Both the position numbers and the translations under genes were made by a program. From Amphibalanus amphitrite (Eukaryota; Arthropoda; Thecostraca; Balanomorpha; Balanidae): 64,000 bases of DNA. Location: assembly GCF_019059575.1 (NCBI RefSeq), contig NW_024881985.1, forward strand, positions 310,001-374,000, in the 5' to 3' direction. The notes under the pieces were generated by a model. The model was not told where the DNA came from. It was given only the letters and a program-made list of their open reading frames with translations, and made no database searches. Position 1 is the stretch's first letter, and every line of letters starts with the position of its first letter. This document shows, piece after piece, positions 1 to 10,397 of this stretch.

Positions 1-3000
1 TGAGCCCGCGTCGAGCGCCTCCAGCTGGCCTAGTTTGACCGGTGCAGCGACATGGCGAGTGACAGGCAGAGAGAGAGGGTGACATGGCAGAGGGGATGGC
101 GGTTGTTAACTCGTTTTTTTTTTTTTTTTTTTTTTTTAGAGTGGTGGTTTGTGTGCTTGATGATATGTTTGATATCCGCTTGCTGCTGATAGATCAGCAT
201 TCCCATTGATCGACTGAAGTCAGAAGTGGTTGGAAGCACAGTCCACAGTTCGTGCCATGGCTCCTGTTTGTATGCACCCTTGAGTTGTGACGTCTGAACA
301 CTGCGCTTTGGGTGACGTCTGTTAGGCTGTTAGCTATCCTCCTCTGACCCAGAAACTGCCTCATTCTGCCGAATCGTCTGCCACGCTTAAACTCTCTCAG
401 CCAGTGAGTCACTCACTCACTCGCTCACACACACGCTCGCTCAGTGGCTCACTTTAGCCGGCGGCGGCGCGCCGGTGCGTGGCGCCCGTGTGATTCCCGG
501 AAAGTGAAACGTCGTCCGTCCGTCGGGCCGGCCGTCCAGCCTGGCTGGCGGCGGGCGGCGCGGCCGGCCGGCCCTGGTAGAAAGCGACCCGCCGCTGTGA
601 CCTAGATCGTGACGTCAGAGGCCGCGCGGCGGCGGTGGCTGGTTAGTGACGGTCGACGACAGCGCTGTTGTACGCTGCACAGATCTACCCACGAGTCAGG
701 CCGAGAGCAGAGGCCTCGGGACGAGCCTACATACAATCGCAGGCATATTATCGGGTAATGTGGCTGACCGTAAAAGGAGAGTGGGTGGGGTATGTATGTA
801 CGATAGGGAACATATGCTCCTCGTGTGCATTTAAGATGCAAGCGAATCTAAGAAGGTGATTCTGGGAGACGGTCCACTGAGGCTATTTTTTCTGCACCAC
901 TGGAGGCTGGGTGCAGTTGATTTGTAGTAGCGTTGGCCATCTTGCGTCGCCCGTATTGGGGCCAACAGCTTTACTGCCGCTGGCGATCTATTCTCGACCA
1001 GTTTCACAATAACTCCTTTTTCAAACTCAATATGTTGGTCCTCACAAGCTGTTAACATGACCGGAAAATTGGCCGCAATAAACTTGCCTTACACAGCGGC
1101 GTGGCAGTCGTTTTAAAGATCGCCATCGCCCTTTAAACTGGGTGGGTGACACCATTCCTGGCGAGCCATCGCCGCGGCCGCCGGCGCTGGTCATTGGACG
1201 GTACTTTATCACCGCCGGGGAGAGGAGAGGGGAGGGAGCGTCTCTGGCCGGCCCTCCTCCACTCCTCCGTCCCCCGGCACGCACCAAACCCTCTAATTGG
1301 CCTCCGGACCGGCAGAGCCATCTGTTGTCGGTCCGAGGAGCTCCCTTTGTCGGCGCCGTGGCCTGTATAATTACCACCTGCCTGTGCGGCTATCTGTACC
1401 GACAGAAGCTCCCGGTCTCAGCGGGGACATGGGGGCGCCCGGCCGGTCGGACTGTGTCCGGCCAGCCATAGGGGCTCGCCACGCCGGGATGCGACCGGCG
1501 CGGCGGCGTGGCGCTGGACAGTCGGACGTGAGATTACCGATCGCGTGGTGGAAGGGAAGCCGATTATATCGGCCCCGAAGTCGTGACGGGTGGGTTACGG
1601 GTCGCCGATGACCGGCCGGGCCGATTGGACGGCCGAATCTGCGGCGGCCGACGGCGGTGATTCATGGAGCAGGTGACTGCGACGGCGCACAGGTAGCTAG
1701 CTGAGGCGGACGGTGGACTGCGCTGGCGGTCGTGGAGAATGTCGGGAGCGTCCATGCTGGTTAGGTGGATGTGGACCCCTCACCTGACATTCATTACAAC
1801 ATATATGGCCTGTTAGCGACCTTTTTTAATTGGCATAAGAAGAAATGAATAGCCAAATGCTGCGTAAGTTAAGCATCCACTGGGAAAAGCTTGCACTGGC
1901 GCCGGGCGTTAGAATGCCATGCACGTTTTTCTCCCATGCGTGGCTACGAATTGGACCTCCCCGTGCTCCTGTGTTGCGTGTTTCCCCAGCCGGCCGGCGC
2001 TGACCCGCGCTGACCCCTGCTCCAGTGGCGGCTCTCACCCAGTCGGGGTTCCTGTCCCGGAGCCCTCGGGATGAAGGGCACTGCTGACGCTGTGAGCTCA
2101 GATCTGACCTCGTTGGGTTCGGGCGGGGTCAGGCTGAGGGGAACGCCGCCACGCGGCAGGGTCAGAGCCTCCGTGCTGAGCGGTGATGTGGAGCATTCAA
2201 GTGTCCGATATCTCATTCCCACCTCATCGATGAACGCTGGAGTCAGCACGCTCTGAGGCCTAAGTGATCACTTGGAACAACACATGGCGCCCATCTGATG
2301 AACTGGAGCAGAGGGCAAGAACGGCTTCGTGATCTGTTATGACTGGCGAGACCTGAACGAGTCGTTATTTGACCAGTGTAAGTTATTTGGCTGAGCGGTG
2401 AAGGACGAAGGTAAACAGGCAATGGAGAGACCGGCCTTGTCTTTGAACCAACAGGTCATTCCGATCAGCCCAAGATTGTATCCTGTGTTACACACCATTC
2501 GTCTCGGTTCGTTTGACATTGAAATCGCCTCAAACCGCGTCGTTTGTGGCCGTGATTTGGCGAGTGCCACGGTCTGGTACAGCTCTGGGCCCGCCGGAGG
2601 GAAGGTGAATCACGGCTCTTCGTCCGCCGGGGCGTGGCCGCTGCCTCCTCGACGGCAGACCCTCACGCCAGGGCCTCCGGCGGCGGCAGCGGCGGCGGCG
2701 GCAGCGGGATCCTTGAGCGGACGCCGCGCTGCGCCGGCGCTGACTGGCACCGGATGCAATCAGCCAGCTGTTCCGCTCTGCATGGGAGAGCTTCGACCGA
2801 GCTTTCCCAGCGCCGCGGCCTGCCCGTGACCTCTGTAGGGGACACACTGAACCGGTCCATACCCCCTCTCTGACCGCGGTGGTCGCCAGTGAGACCGCTG
2901 AGAGGTAGGCCGAGCGGTCGGGTGCTGTGGTCGGACACATGGCACGCCGACCGACCGACCGACCGACCGACCGACCGACCGACCGGTCACTCTGAGCTGC

Positions 3001-5640
3001 CGGGGTCTTCACGATACACTCGCCGCCGTGTAATCCGTTTATGAGCTTTCCAGGCCAGAACGAGTCACCGCTGGGGACTTTTTGCGGTGGCGACCGTTGC
3101 TTATCAGAAATATTTAACCTATTGCTGCAATGCAATGATCTTTTCTTAGCTGGCTGCTGCTATCTGCCATCTGCTGCCTCACGGCAGTAGTCTGAATACT
3201 TCAGGGATGTTTTTCGGAGATTTATTGCTAAATAACAAAATGTTTCAGTCATCCGATGTTCTCCAAAATTAATGTTGCAAAAATGCACGTGGTAGCTAAT
3301 CCACGAACTAATACCTCAGAATTATATAAGATCATGTTCTCTGAACAACTGCTTAGCCACAGTGGGTTGTCTAACGTGCCTTATCAGGATAAGAACATGC
3401 AGTCCTAACTCTTGCTCCGGCCTTCTGTCCTCGGGTGAGTTCATAACTGAGCGACTGTCTCCCATCACCTGTCTCCGACTTGATGGTCCCAGCCGATGAA
3501 CAGTGACTCGACAAACTCGACATCGGCGTCGATCCTTTCACTCGCTGCTCTGTCTAATCGGGCTGACAGCGACCGGCTTTCTCAGGACTAGTCTCTTCCC
3601 ATGGGAAGTACGGTTAAATCGACCGGCAAAGTTAGTGGTGTGACCTGACCCAGACACCATTCCGGCAGAGACAAAGACGAGTTACTTGGCGTCCCTTCTC
3701 CGATGGAAGTCGCACACTGCCACCGATAGAGATTCACTAGCCACCGATACCCTGAGCTCCCTCCGCTATCGGTGGTGATGGCACGTTTCCTTGTCAATGT
3801 TCCCTAGCAAAAGTCCGTCGCGCTCTCCGTCGCTGCGTTCTCAGTGCCCCAGCCGCTGGCCCCAGCTCATCGACAGCAGCAGGTAACGGGCAGCAGCTAG
3901 GCACCGTGTGCAGCTGCGCCCCAGCTCGCCGACAGCAGCAGGTCCGGACAGCAGCTAGGCGCCGTGTGCTATCAGCCGGCCGTCGGACAGACCGGCCCCG
4001 ATCTCACCGGAGCTGCCGGCGAGGCCGCGCGGACGGATGCCTTTATCAGCCCCGAGGTCCGCCCAGCGCTGCCTCAGCGTCTCGCGGCGGGCGTGCTGTC
4101 CGACCTGGCTGCTGACGGGTGCTGTTGCTGATGCAACTGACCGGCGAGCGGGCGCCGCCGACCGGCTCGGCGCCACATCCGCCGGAGCCGGTCCGACAGC
4201 CCGCGCTGGCTGCTCTGATACCGACGCTAGTCAATGATACCAAACCTGGGCGGCGCTGCTGACCTGGCACGCTGGTCGGAGAGCGTCTCAGGTGGACCAG
4301 CATCGTCAGTGTTTCCTGTGAGAAGCCGGCGTCCCTGTGTTTTCCCCGCTCTCAGACCTTGACCTCCCTTAGTAACGTCTGACCTGCAGTGGCCGACCCT
4401 CCCCGTCGGCCTCTCTGACCGTGAAACTCGGTCACTGTCGCTGTTGGCAGCCGCTCTGCTCCGGCTGGTGAGTGGTGAGGCCAGGCCGGGTGAGGCCAAT
4501 CGGCGTCATGCTTCGATCTGTTGCTACTCGCCTCGGCGTGCCGTGTGCAAACTCACCACGAGCTTGGCATCGTACGGTAGTGCAGCGTGAAGCGTTTTGT
4601 AAATACGGCGTGTGAGAATAACCGTAGTGTTTGCTGCACCTCGGCCCCCGGTTACAGTGTCGCTGCAGACCACAGCGGAGCGAACGCTCGGTTTCGCCCG
4701 CCACGGCCGGGGTGAGACGAACCGTTTGACCCAGTAAACGCAGAGATGTGTCCGCCCCGTGGCCTGGTTTTTTACCGAGCTGCTGCTCGACTGTTAACGC
4801 CCCAGAGATCCGACAGTGACATTACATGACATGGGCTCTGGCTGGGGCGAACTGTCGTACTTTTCTTCCCATGCGTGAACGGGGCAGGCTACAGAATCCA
4901 CATCATCATTACAACTGGTCGGGACTGTTGAGCAGTCCTAATGCGTCTTTGTCTTTATTTATTTTGCTAGCCGTCATAGTTCAAGTTAGTGGCAGTGGTC
5001 TAACAGCGGATTCGTTTCCACGTAGTGCCGATGGGTTTCTGGCGGCACGGCTGACCGACCGCCGAACCGCTACCGTATTTACTGAGTGAGTCATAGCGCG
5101 GTCAACGTGACGTCATCGGTCACCGGTGACGTCACTGCTCGGTCCAGTGGCTGTGTCCGGTCCACGAACAGTGGGCAAACGCTGGAAATTCCAACCGAAT
5201 CCAACACATCACCTGCAATTAGGGTAAGGGCTCGCTTCTGGAAACGCTGTATTTTGACCTCAGGGCATTGGGCTTGTCTACCGGTAGCGCTGATTCATCG
5301 TCGTCAGTTAGAGAGGTAAAAATAAAGTCGAGATGTTTTTGAGTCACGAAACCTTCATGACATCGATGACCGATTGCATTTAAATGTCAGCGGTCGTTGA
5401 TTCTTCCGAGGGATCCGTTCTCAGCGTCTCAAACCGCAAAATTCTTCTAAGAATACGGCGATGTTTTTGCTTTCTGTTAACAATTTTGATGATCTCATGT
5501 TCCGTTGAGCGACAGTGGCAGGGGCATAGGCTACATATGTCTCGAGGATGAAGGCTTAGCGGGGACCGCGTTGCCACGTGGGTCATCAGACCCTGACCGG
5601 AGGCACTGAACGGGGCAAGGTGTGGAACTCCTCCACTAGG
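1..5640. other. GC-rich upstream region, no gene recognised
   Basis: No convincing coding exon was seen on either strand; the open frames are short and typical of GC-rich DNA. The stretch holds a 24-base T run (114-137), a CpG-dense block at about 450-600, a (GACC)n tract at 2948-2985, and scattered CRE-like TGACGTCA sites (for example near 610 and 5108-5133). It could contain promoters or non-coding 5' exons of EcR, because the A-type EcR exon at 12860 begins at a splice acceptor and so needs an exon further upstream. I could not identify that exon. Confidence 0.6.
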
Positions 5641-5966
5641 TTAACCCGCGCCCTGGTGGGGTCTGTTTATAACGCGACCTGGTGGGGGGGGCTATTTTTT
5701 GCCCCCCCCCCCTCGTATCTCCGAAACTACTGGACGGATCCGCAAAATTCAAACGGCATTCGAAAGGCCTATCAAATTTGTTGAGGGAAACCAAATTTTA
5801 TTGACCTCGGTGTCACCGATGACGTCACAGGTCAGGTCAAAGATGAAATGTTTCACCGTTCACGGGTCTTCTAGGGAATGCGCTCTAACACCAAGGAAAA
5901 CGCATTTTGTCGAGAATTAGCGATAGGGCGTCAGTTGCCTAGTAGATATGTTGCTATAAGAGGTCA

Positions 5967-5971
5967 CTGAC
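5967..5971. repeat. Target site duplication CTGAC, left copy
   Basis: CTGAC immediately precedes the left LTR and is repeated exactly after the right LTR. A 5-bp duplication is usual for Ty3/gypsy-type integration. Confidence 0.85.
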
Positions 5972-6198
5972 TGTTCTGTCGTGATCTCAGTCCCCGCGCA
6001 CAGACAGTCGGAACGGTACGAGATGTATTCCTCGTTCTCGGCTCAGTGCACGCGTAACAGGCGATACGTCCCCCCTCGCCGGGCGCCGGTGCGCGACTGA
6101 CGTGACGTCACAGCGCCAACCCGCGATTGGCGCGCCCCCGACGGCGTCCGCACAAACTCCCGGTTATTAACACCGCGCAGAGGTGGCGCGACACCACA
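5972..6198 (-). repeat. 3' LTR of retrotransposon (227 bp)
   Basis: This is a direct repeat of 9293-9519 that appears identical over 227 bases, starts TG and ends CA. Because the element's ORF is on the - strand, this copy is the 3' LTR. Just inside it, on the - strand, lies a purine-rich stretch (6199-6211, AAGGGGGGCCGGG) suitable as the polypurine tract. Each LTR contains a TGACGTGACGTCA motif. Identical LTRs indicate recent insertion. Confidence 0.92.
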
Positions 6199-6336
6199 CC
6201 CGGCCCCCCTTACTAATGAACAAACTTCCCCACTTACAAAGGAGAAACAGGTAGTAAGATGAAAAGCACAAACCAACGCGGATCTACGCAATATAGCTCG
6301 CGTCCACACATATTTAACTGACCATACAGCGATTCC

Positions 6337-8877
6337 CTAGCTCGGGCTGCTGCTCCTGGCCGCTCCGACACCGGCCGCCGAGCTCAAACCGGTGGTAGCT
6401 GCTCCGTCGCCGACCGGTGAGCTCGAACCGCCACTGTCGCCGCCGGCAGCTGCCCCGCCGCCGGTCGCTGAGTCCGCGCCGTAACCGACAAGATCGCCGC
6501 CACCACCGCCACTAGTACGGCCGTCGCCACCGAGGTCACCAGTGCGGCAGACACCGCCGAGGTCACCGGCACGACCCTCGCCCCCGAGGTCACCGGTGTG
6601 ACCCTCACGTCCGCTGTTGTCACCGTCACGACCATCGGCTCCGCTGCGGTCACCAGCACGACCATCGGCTCCGCCGCGGTCACCAGCACGACCATCGGCT
6701 CCGCTGCGGTCACCGGCACCGCCGGCGCCGCCACTGGAGGCGCCGGTCGCTCCGTTCGAGCCGCCGCCACGTGCCGCACGCGTTTCCCCGGCGTCGGCCC
6801 TGCTGCTGGCCGCGGCCGCTGGTCCGTCGCCGGCCGCGGAACTCGACCCGCCGCTGTCGTCACTGTCACCGCCGGCGGCTGGTCCGCCGCCGGTCGCACA
6901 GTCCGTGCCGTCACGGCTGACAGCCGCGCGCGCTGTTTGGTCGCCGCCACCGACATTGCTGCTGTCAGCGCCGCCGCCGTCCGTCCACCCACGTCGATGG
7001 GCGTCACGAGCCAGACCGGCCCGCCTGGCGGCTCCGTGGCCGCCGCCGCCGCCGCTGCCCACTCCTGCCTCCGGTGAGGCGCCGCTGGGAGGCGCTCGGC
7101 CATCACCAACTGCAGGGCCTCCGCCCGGCGGCGGTAGTCGGACTCGAGCGGGGCGCTCCTCTCCAGCGCCGCCTGTATCAGTTGCGACTGCTCCTCCAGC
7201 TCGCTCCGACACTCCGTCAGCAGACGCCTCGGCCTGCAGAGTCTGTAGTCGCTCCGTTAGCCGCTCGGTCTCGGCGGTCTGCTGGCGCGCCTGCTGTCGG
7301 GCCGCCTCCAGCTGCGCCTGCGCGCTGTGCAGCTGCTCGCAGCGGCTCCGCAGGTGCTCCGTCAGCGTGCCCAGCCGAGCGTCCTGCTCGCGCAGCCGGT
7401 CCTCCTGCTCGCGCAGCCGGCCCTCCTGCAGTTCCAGCCGGCCGATCCTGTCTCGCAGCTCGGCTACTGACGCCGCTAGCTCGGCGGTGAGCCGGTCGAG
7501 CTCCCGCTGCCGCTCAGTCAGCCTGGCGCCGAGCGCCTGTTCCCGGGAGCGCGTCTCCTCCCGCTGTCGCTGACGTTCATTGAGCTCAGAACACAGCTGC
7601 TCCGACCGCCGCTCCTCAGAAATCAGCCCGCGCCTGAGTGCAGTCCGGGTCGGACGCACCTCGTCCAGCGTTCGGCCGCCCGTCACCTGCACCTCGCCGC
7701 GCGCGCCGAGTCCCAGGGCCGCGAACCAGTCCCTGCCCAACAGGTTCACTGGCTGGGGGAAGTCGACCACCACCAGACGCAGGTTCTTCTGTTTTGTGCC
7801 ACGCTGAACCTTCACTACTGCCTCACCCTTGACAGGGATGGCATGTCCAGTGAACGATGACAGCACCAAGTCCGATCTCTGTAAGCACAGACCTGGAACA
7901 CTGCTGTCCGATCCTATGATGGTCACTGGGCTTCCCGTGTCCACCACAAACTCCATGTCCATGCCGTTGACCTGTAGGGTCATCTTCAGTGGAGCCATGT
8001 GACTGGCCTCTGACCCCTGACCCTGCTGCACAGTGTGCACACACCACAGCTCTGTCTCGGGCTGGGACACTTCCTGCACTGGGACAGGAACTACCTTACT
8101 CTTGCAGTTCTTCTTGAGGTGCCCGGGCTGCCGGCACTTGTAGCAAACCGGACCACGCCCCTGCCACTTTGTCGGTGTCCTCTGCTGCTGTTGCTGGTGC
8201 TGGCACTCCGCTCTCCTGTGACCCGGCTGGCCACAGCGGTAGCAGGTCAGCTGACGCTCGGCCACCAGCTGAACAGGCTCAGCCGCTGGGCCGGCTGCCC
8301 CAGCCACCAGCTGTCCCGGTTCAGCCGCTGAGCTGGGGCCCCGCATCTGCTCAATGAGGGCCTCCGTCCGCTCCATGGCAGTAGCAGCAGCCACCACATC
8401 CTGCAGAGTGAGCTGGTCGCCACGCTCAGCAGCCCGCTGCAGCAGCCGCTCCTGTAGCTTACCCTTGGTGCCGGCCAGGCATTGATTCCGGACCTCCTGG
8501 TCCACACTCTGGCCAGTGAAGCCGCACCGGTTCGCAGCCACCCGCAGCCGTGCCAGGTAGGCCTCGAATTTCTCACCAGCCTCCATCCGGATAGTGCTGA
8601 AGGCCAGTTTTTCCGCGATGGTGTTGCGGGCAGGGGTGAGGTAGGCCCTCAGCTTGGCCTTGCTGATCTCATACGCCCCCTCCACCCCGACCGGCTCTGG
8701 CAGCGTGCCAAACACCTGTTGCAGATCCGGACCGATCAGATGCAACAACATGGCTCGCTTCCGCGCCTCGCTGGTCACATCCAAAGCATCCAGGTAGAGG
8801 TCCACACTCGTGAGCCACCGGTCAAAGTCACCGCCCATCACGAACCGGTCCACGCCCGGGAGCATGGGCGCCGCCAT
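6337..8877 (-). CDS. Retrotransposon Gag-protease polyprotein with C-terminal coiled coil and low-complexity tail
   Basis: The ORF has 846 residues and starts at an ATG in good context (CGCC-rich, GCG after the ATG). Residues 1-180 look like a retrotransposon Gag capsid region. Two CCHC zinc knuckles follow at about 212-225 (CYRCGQPGH) and 245-258 (CYKCRQPGH); these bind nucleic acid. An aspartic protease follows, with VVDTGSPV at 311-318 (catalytic DTG) and LLGRDW at 379-384. Where pol would be expected, residues 415-545 are an Arg/Glu/Gln/Leu-rich predicted coiled coil. From about 550 the protein is Gly/Ser/Ala/Asp-rich with repeats of GDRSGADGRA type. Near 7215-7240 a different - frame continues heptad-like composition, so this copy may carry a frameshift that replaced the original C-terminus. 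Confidence 0.88.
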   Translation of the reverse strand: MAAPMLPGVDRFVMGGDFDRWLTSVDLYLDALDVTSEARKRAMLLHLIGPDLQQVFGTLPEPVGVEGAYEISKAKLRAYLTPARNTIAEKLAFSTIRMEAGEKFEAYLARLRVAANRCGFTGQSVDQEVRNQCLAGTKGKLQERLLQRAAERGDQLTLQDVVAAATAMERTEALIEQMRGPSSAAEPGQLVAGAAGPAAEPVQLVAERQLTCYRCGQPGHRRAECQHQQQQQRTPTKWQGRGPVCYKCRQPGHLKKNCKSKVVPVPVQEVSQPETELWCVHTVQQGQGSEASHMAPLKMTLQVNGMDMEFVVDTGSPVTIIGSDSSVPGLCLQRSDLVLSSFTGHAIPVKGEAVVKVQRGTKQKNLRLVVVDFPQPVNLLGRDWFAALGLGARGEVQVTGGRTLDEVRPTRTALRRGLISEERRSEQLCSELNERQRQREETRSREQALGARLTERQRELDRLTAELAASVAELRDRIGRLELQEGRLREQEDRLREQDARLGTLTEHLRSRCEQLHSAQAQLEAARQQARQQTAETERLTERLQTLQAEASADGVSERAGGAVATDTGGAGEERPARVRLPPPGGGPAVGDGRAPPSGASPEAGVGSGGGGGHGAARRAGLARDAHRRGWTDGGGADSSNVGGGDQTARAAVSRDGTDCATGGGPAAGGDSDDSGGSSSAAGDGPAAAASSRADAGETRAARGGGSNGATGASSGGAGGAGDRSGADGRAGDRGGADGRAGDRSGADGRDGDNSGREGHTGDLGGEGRAGDLGGVCRTGDLGGDGRTSGGGGGDLVGYGADSATGGGAAAGGDSGGSSSPVGDGAATTGLSSAAGVGAARSSSPS

Positions 8878-9279
8878 GATTGTTTATCCGACCGACCGCA
8901 CGGCTCGTACGGCTCTCCCCCTCTCCAACAGCTGACGAGGCTTGTACGGCTCTCCCCCTCTCCAACAGCTGACGAGCGCAGTCAGCTGGCGCCAGAGGTT
9001 CACTGCCGCTCCGCCACGCGGCGCTGGCTGCTTCCGCCAAAAATGGCGTCGGTCCGTCAGTGACGTCACAACCCGGGTCTCGGTCGCACCACGGCTCAAC
9101 CCGCCGCAGGCCACGGGTCTCCGGCAAACTGCCACCCGCACCGCACGAACCGTCACGAGTCCCGCACGTCCCCAGACCGTCCACGGCACTCCGCCACACG
9201 CCACTGGCACGTCCGAGTCCGCGACACTACCGCGCCCCGCCGGCCGCCGCACCGCACCGCCGCGCTTAAAACCGTTCGA

Positions 9280-9289
9280 CTCGTCGCCA
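9280..9289 (-). other. Primer-binding site, tRNA-Ser type
   Basis: Three bases inside the 5' LTR, the - strand reads TGGCGACGAG. This is the complement of CTCGTCGCCA, the 3' end of many animal serine tRNAs including CCA. That tRNA match comes from general knowledge, not a search. The 3-base gap from the LTR is slightly unusual. Confidence 0.65.
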
Positions 9290-9292
9290 AGG

Positions 9293-9519
9293 TGTTCTGT
9301 CGTGATCTCAGTCCCCGCGCACAGACAGTCGGAACGGTACGAGATGTATTCCTCGTTCTCGGCTCAGTGCACGCGTAACAGGCGATACGTCCCCCCTCGC
9401 CGGGCGCCGGTGCGCGACTGACGTGACGTCACAGCGCCAACCCGCGATTGGCGCGCCCCCGACGGCGTCCGCACAAACTCCCGGTTATTAACACCGCGCA
9501 GAGGTGGCGCGACACCACA
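9293..9519 (-). repeat. 5' LTR of retrotransposon (227 bp)
   Basis: This is the right-hand copy of the LTR, apparently identical to 5972-6198, followed by the CTGAC target duplication at 9520-9524. It should hold the element's promoter for - strand transcription. Confidence 0.92.
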
Positions 9520-10397
9520 CTGACAATACCAGGTCAGGTCACAGGTCAGGTCACCAAGGGTCACAGGGCAGGTCACATGAACCCAACTTTACTAAGGTTG
9601 TGTGATGCATGTTTTATGGCCAATTTTTCATTTCCATCTCAATGGTGTTGGTTATAAGACTATCAGGTACGGCTTAGGTCACTTTCTGGTGAAGGTCAGG
9701 TCAAGGTCAGGTCAAGGTCAGGCCAAAAAAGGTCAAATTTTAAAGTTGATAGTTTTGCATAAAATGGGTATCTATTCGATGCAGCTCGTCACGGGGAGTC
9801 TAATGGTGGTCTTTGTTTTGCGCTACGGGGTCTAGAATTGCTAAAAATTAAGTTTGAAAATTTGACGTCATCAATTTTGAACAGTTTTTTCGCTATAACT
9901 TCGCCAAAAAAAGAGGTATCAATCTCAAATTTGGTATGTGGATGGAAAGCGGTAAGGACTATCACATATATTCCGGTTTTTGCGAAATTCAAAAAACTTT
10001 TTGGATTTTTTGACTATTATATCCAAAAAATCTATTTTTTGATTTTTGGGATCAAAATCCAAAAATTTCAAAAATCCGAGATAGCAGTTTTGTAGTTCTG
10101 TCAATTCTACAGCTTTTATGTCTTTATCATTTTTCTGTATTTGCAAAGCTATAGGCCTGACAGCTCTTCCCGCGAAACCCTTTTTGGGTCGAAAACGGCA
10201 GAACATGACGTCACTCTGACGTCATTTCCGGCCAACCTATCATAGCCTTTGGAAAAATTTTTGGTCACAATGTGTAAAATTGATGTCCGGGAGGGTACTG
10301 AAAGTTTGGTGACGATCGGCGCAGCGGTTCTGGAGATATATCGAAAAGTCTGGAGGGGGGGGGGCAAAAAATAGCCCCCCCCCCACCAGGTCGCGGG

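Larger units (their letters stand above)
5972..9519 (-). mobile_element. Complete non-autonomous LTR retrotransposon (gag-protease only)
   Basis: The element is 3,548 bp with identical 227-bp LTRs and CTGAC target duplications on both sides (5967-5971, 9520-9524). On the - strand the order is 5' LTR (9293-9519), primer-binding site, a leader with a 37-bp tandem repeat (about 8907-8975), one gag-protease ORF (8877-6337), polypurine tract and 3' LTR. No reverse transcriptase, RNase H or integrase is present, so it must depend on enzymes from elsewhere. It sits inside a TTAA-flanked element and is therefore younger than that element. Protease type and 5-bp duplication fit the Ty3/gypsy group, but without pol the clade cannot be assigned. 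Confidence 0.92.

Noticed and set aside
6598-7573. Long + strand frames opposite the retroelement ORF
   Set aside because: They are shadows of the GC-rich - strand gag-protease frame and contain only Ala/Thr/Pro/Ser low complexity.
6337-8877. Gag-protease ORF as a domesticated host gene
   Set aside because: Identical LTRs, exact target duplications and a probable frameshift mark a recent mobile insertion.
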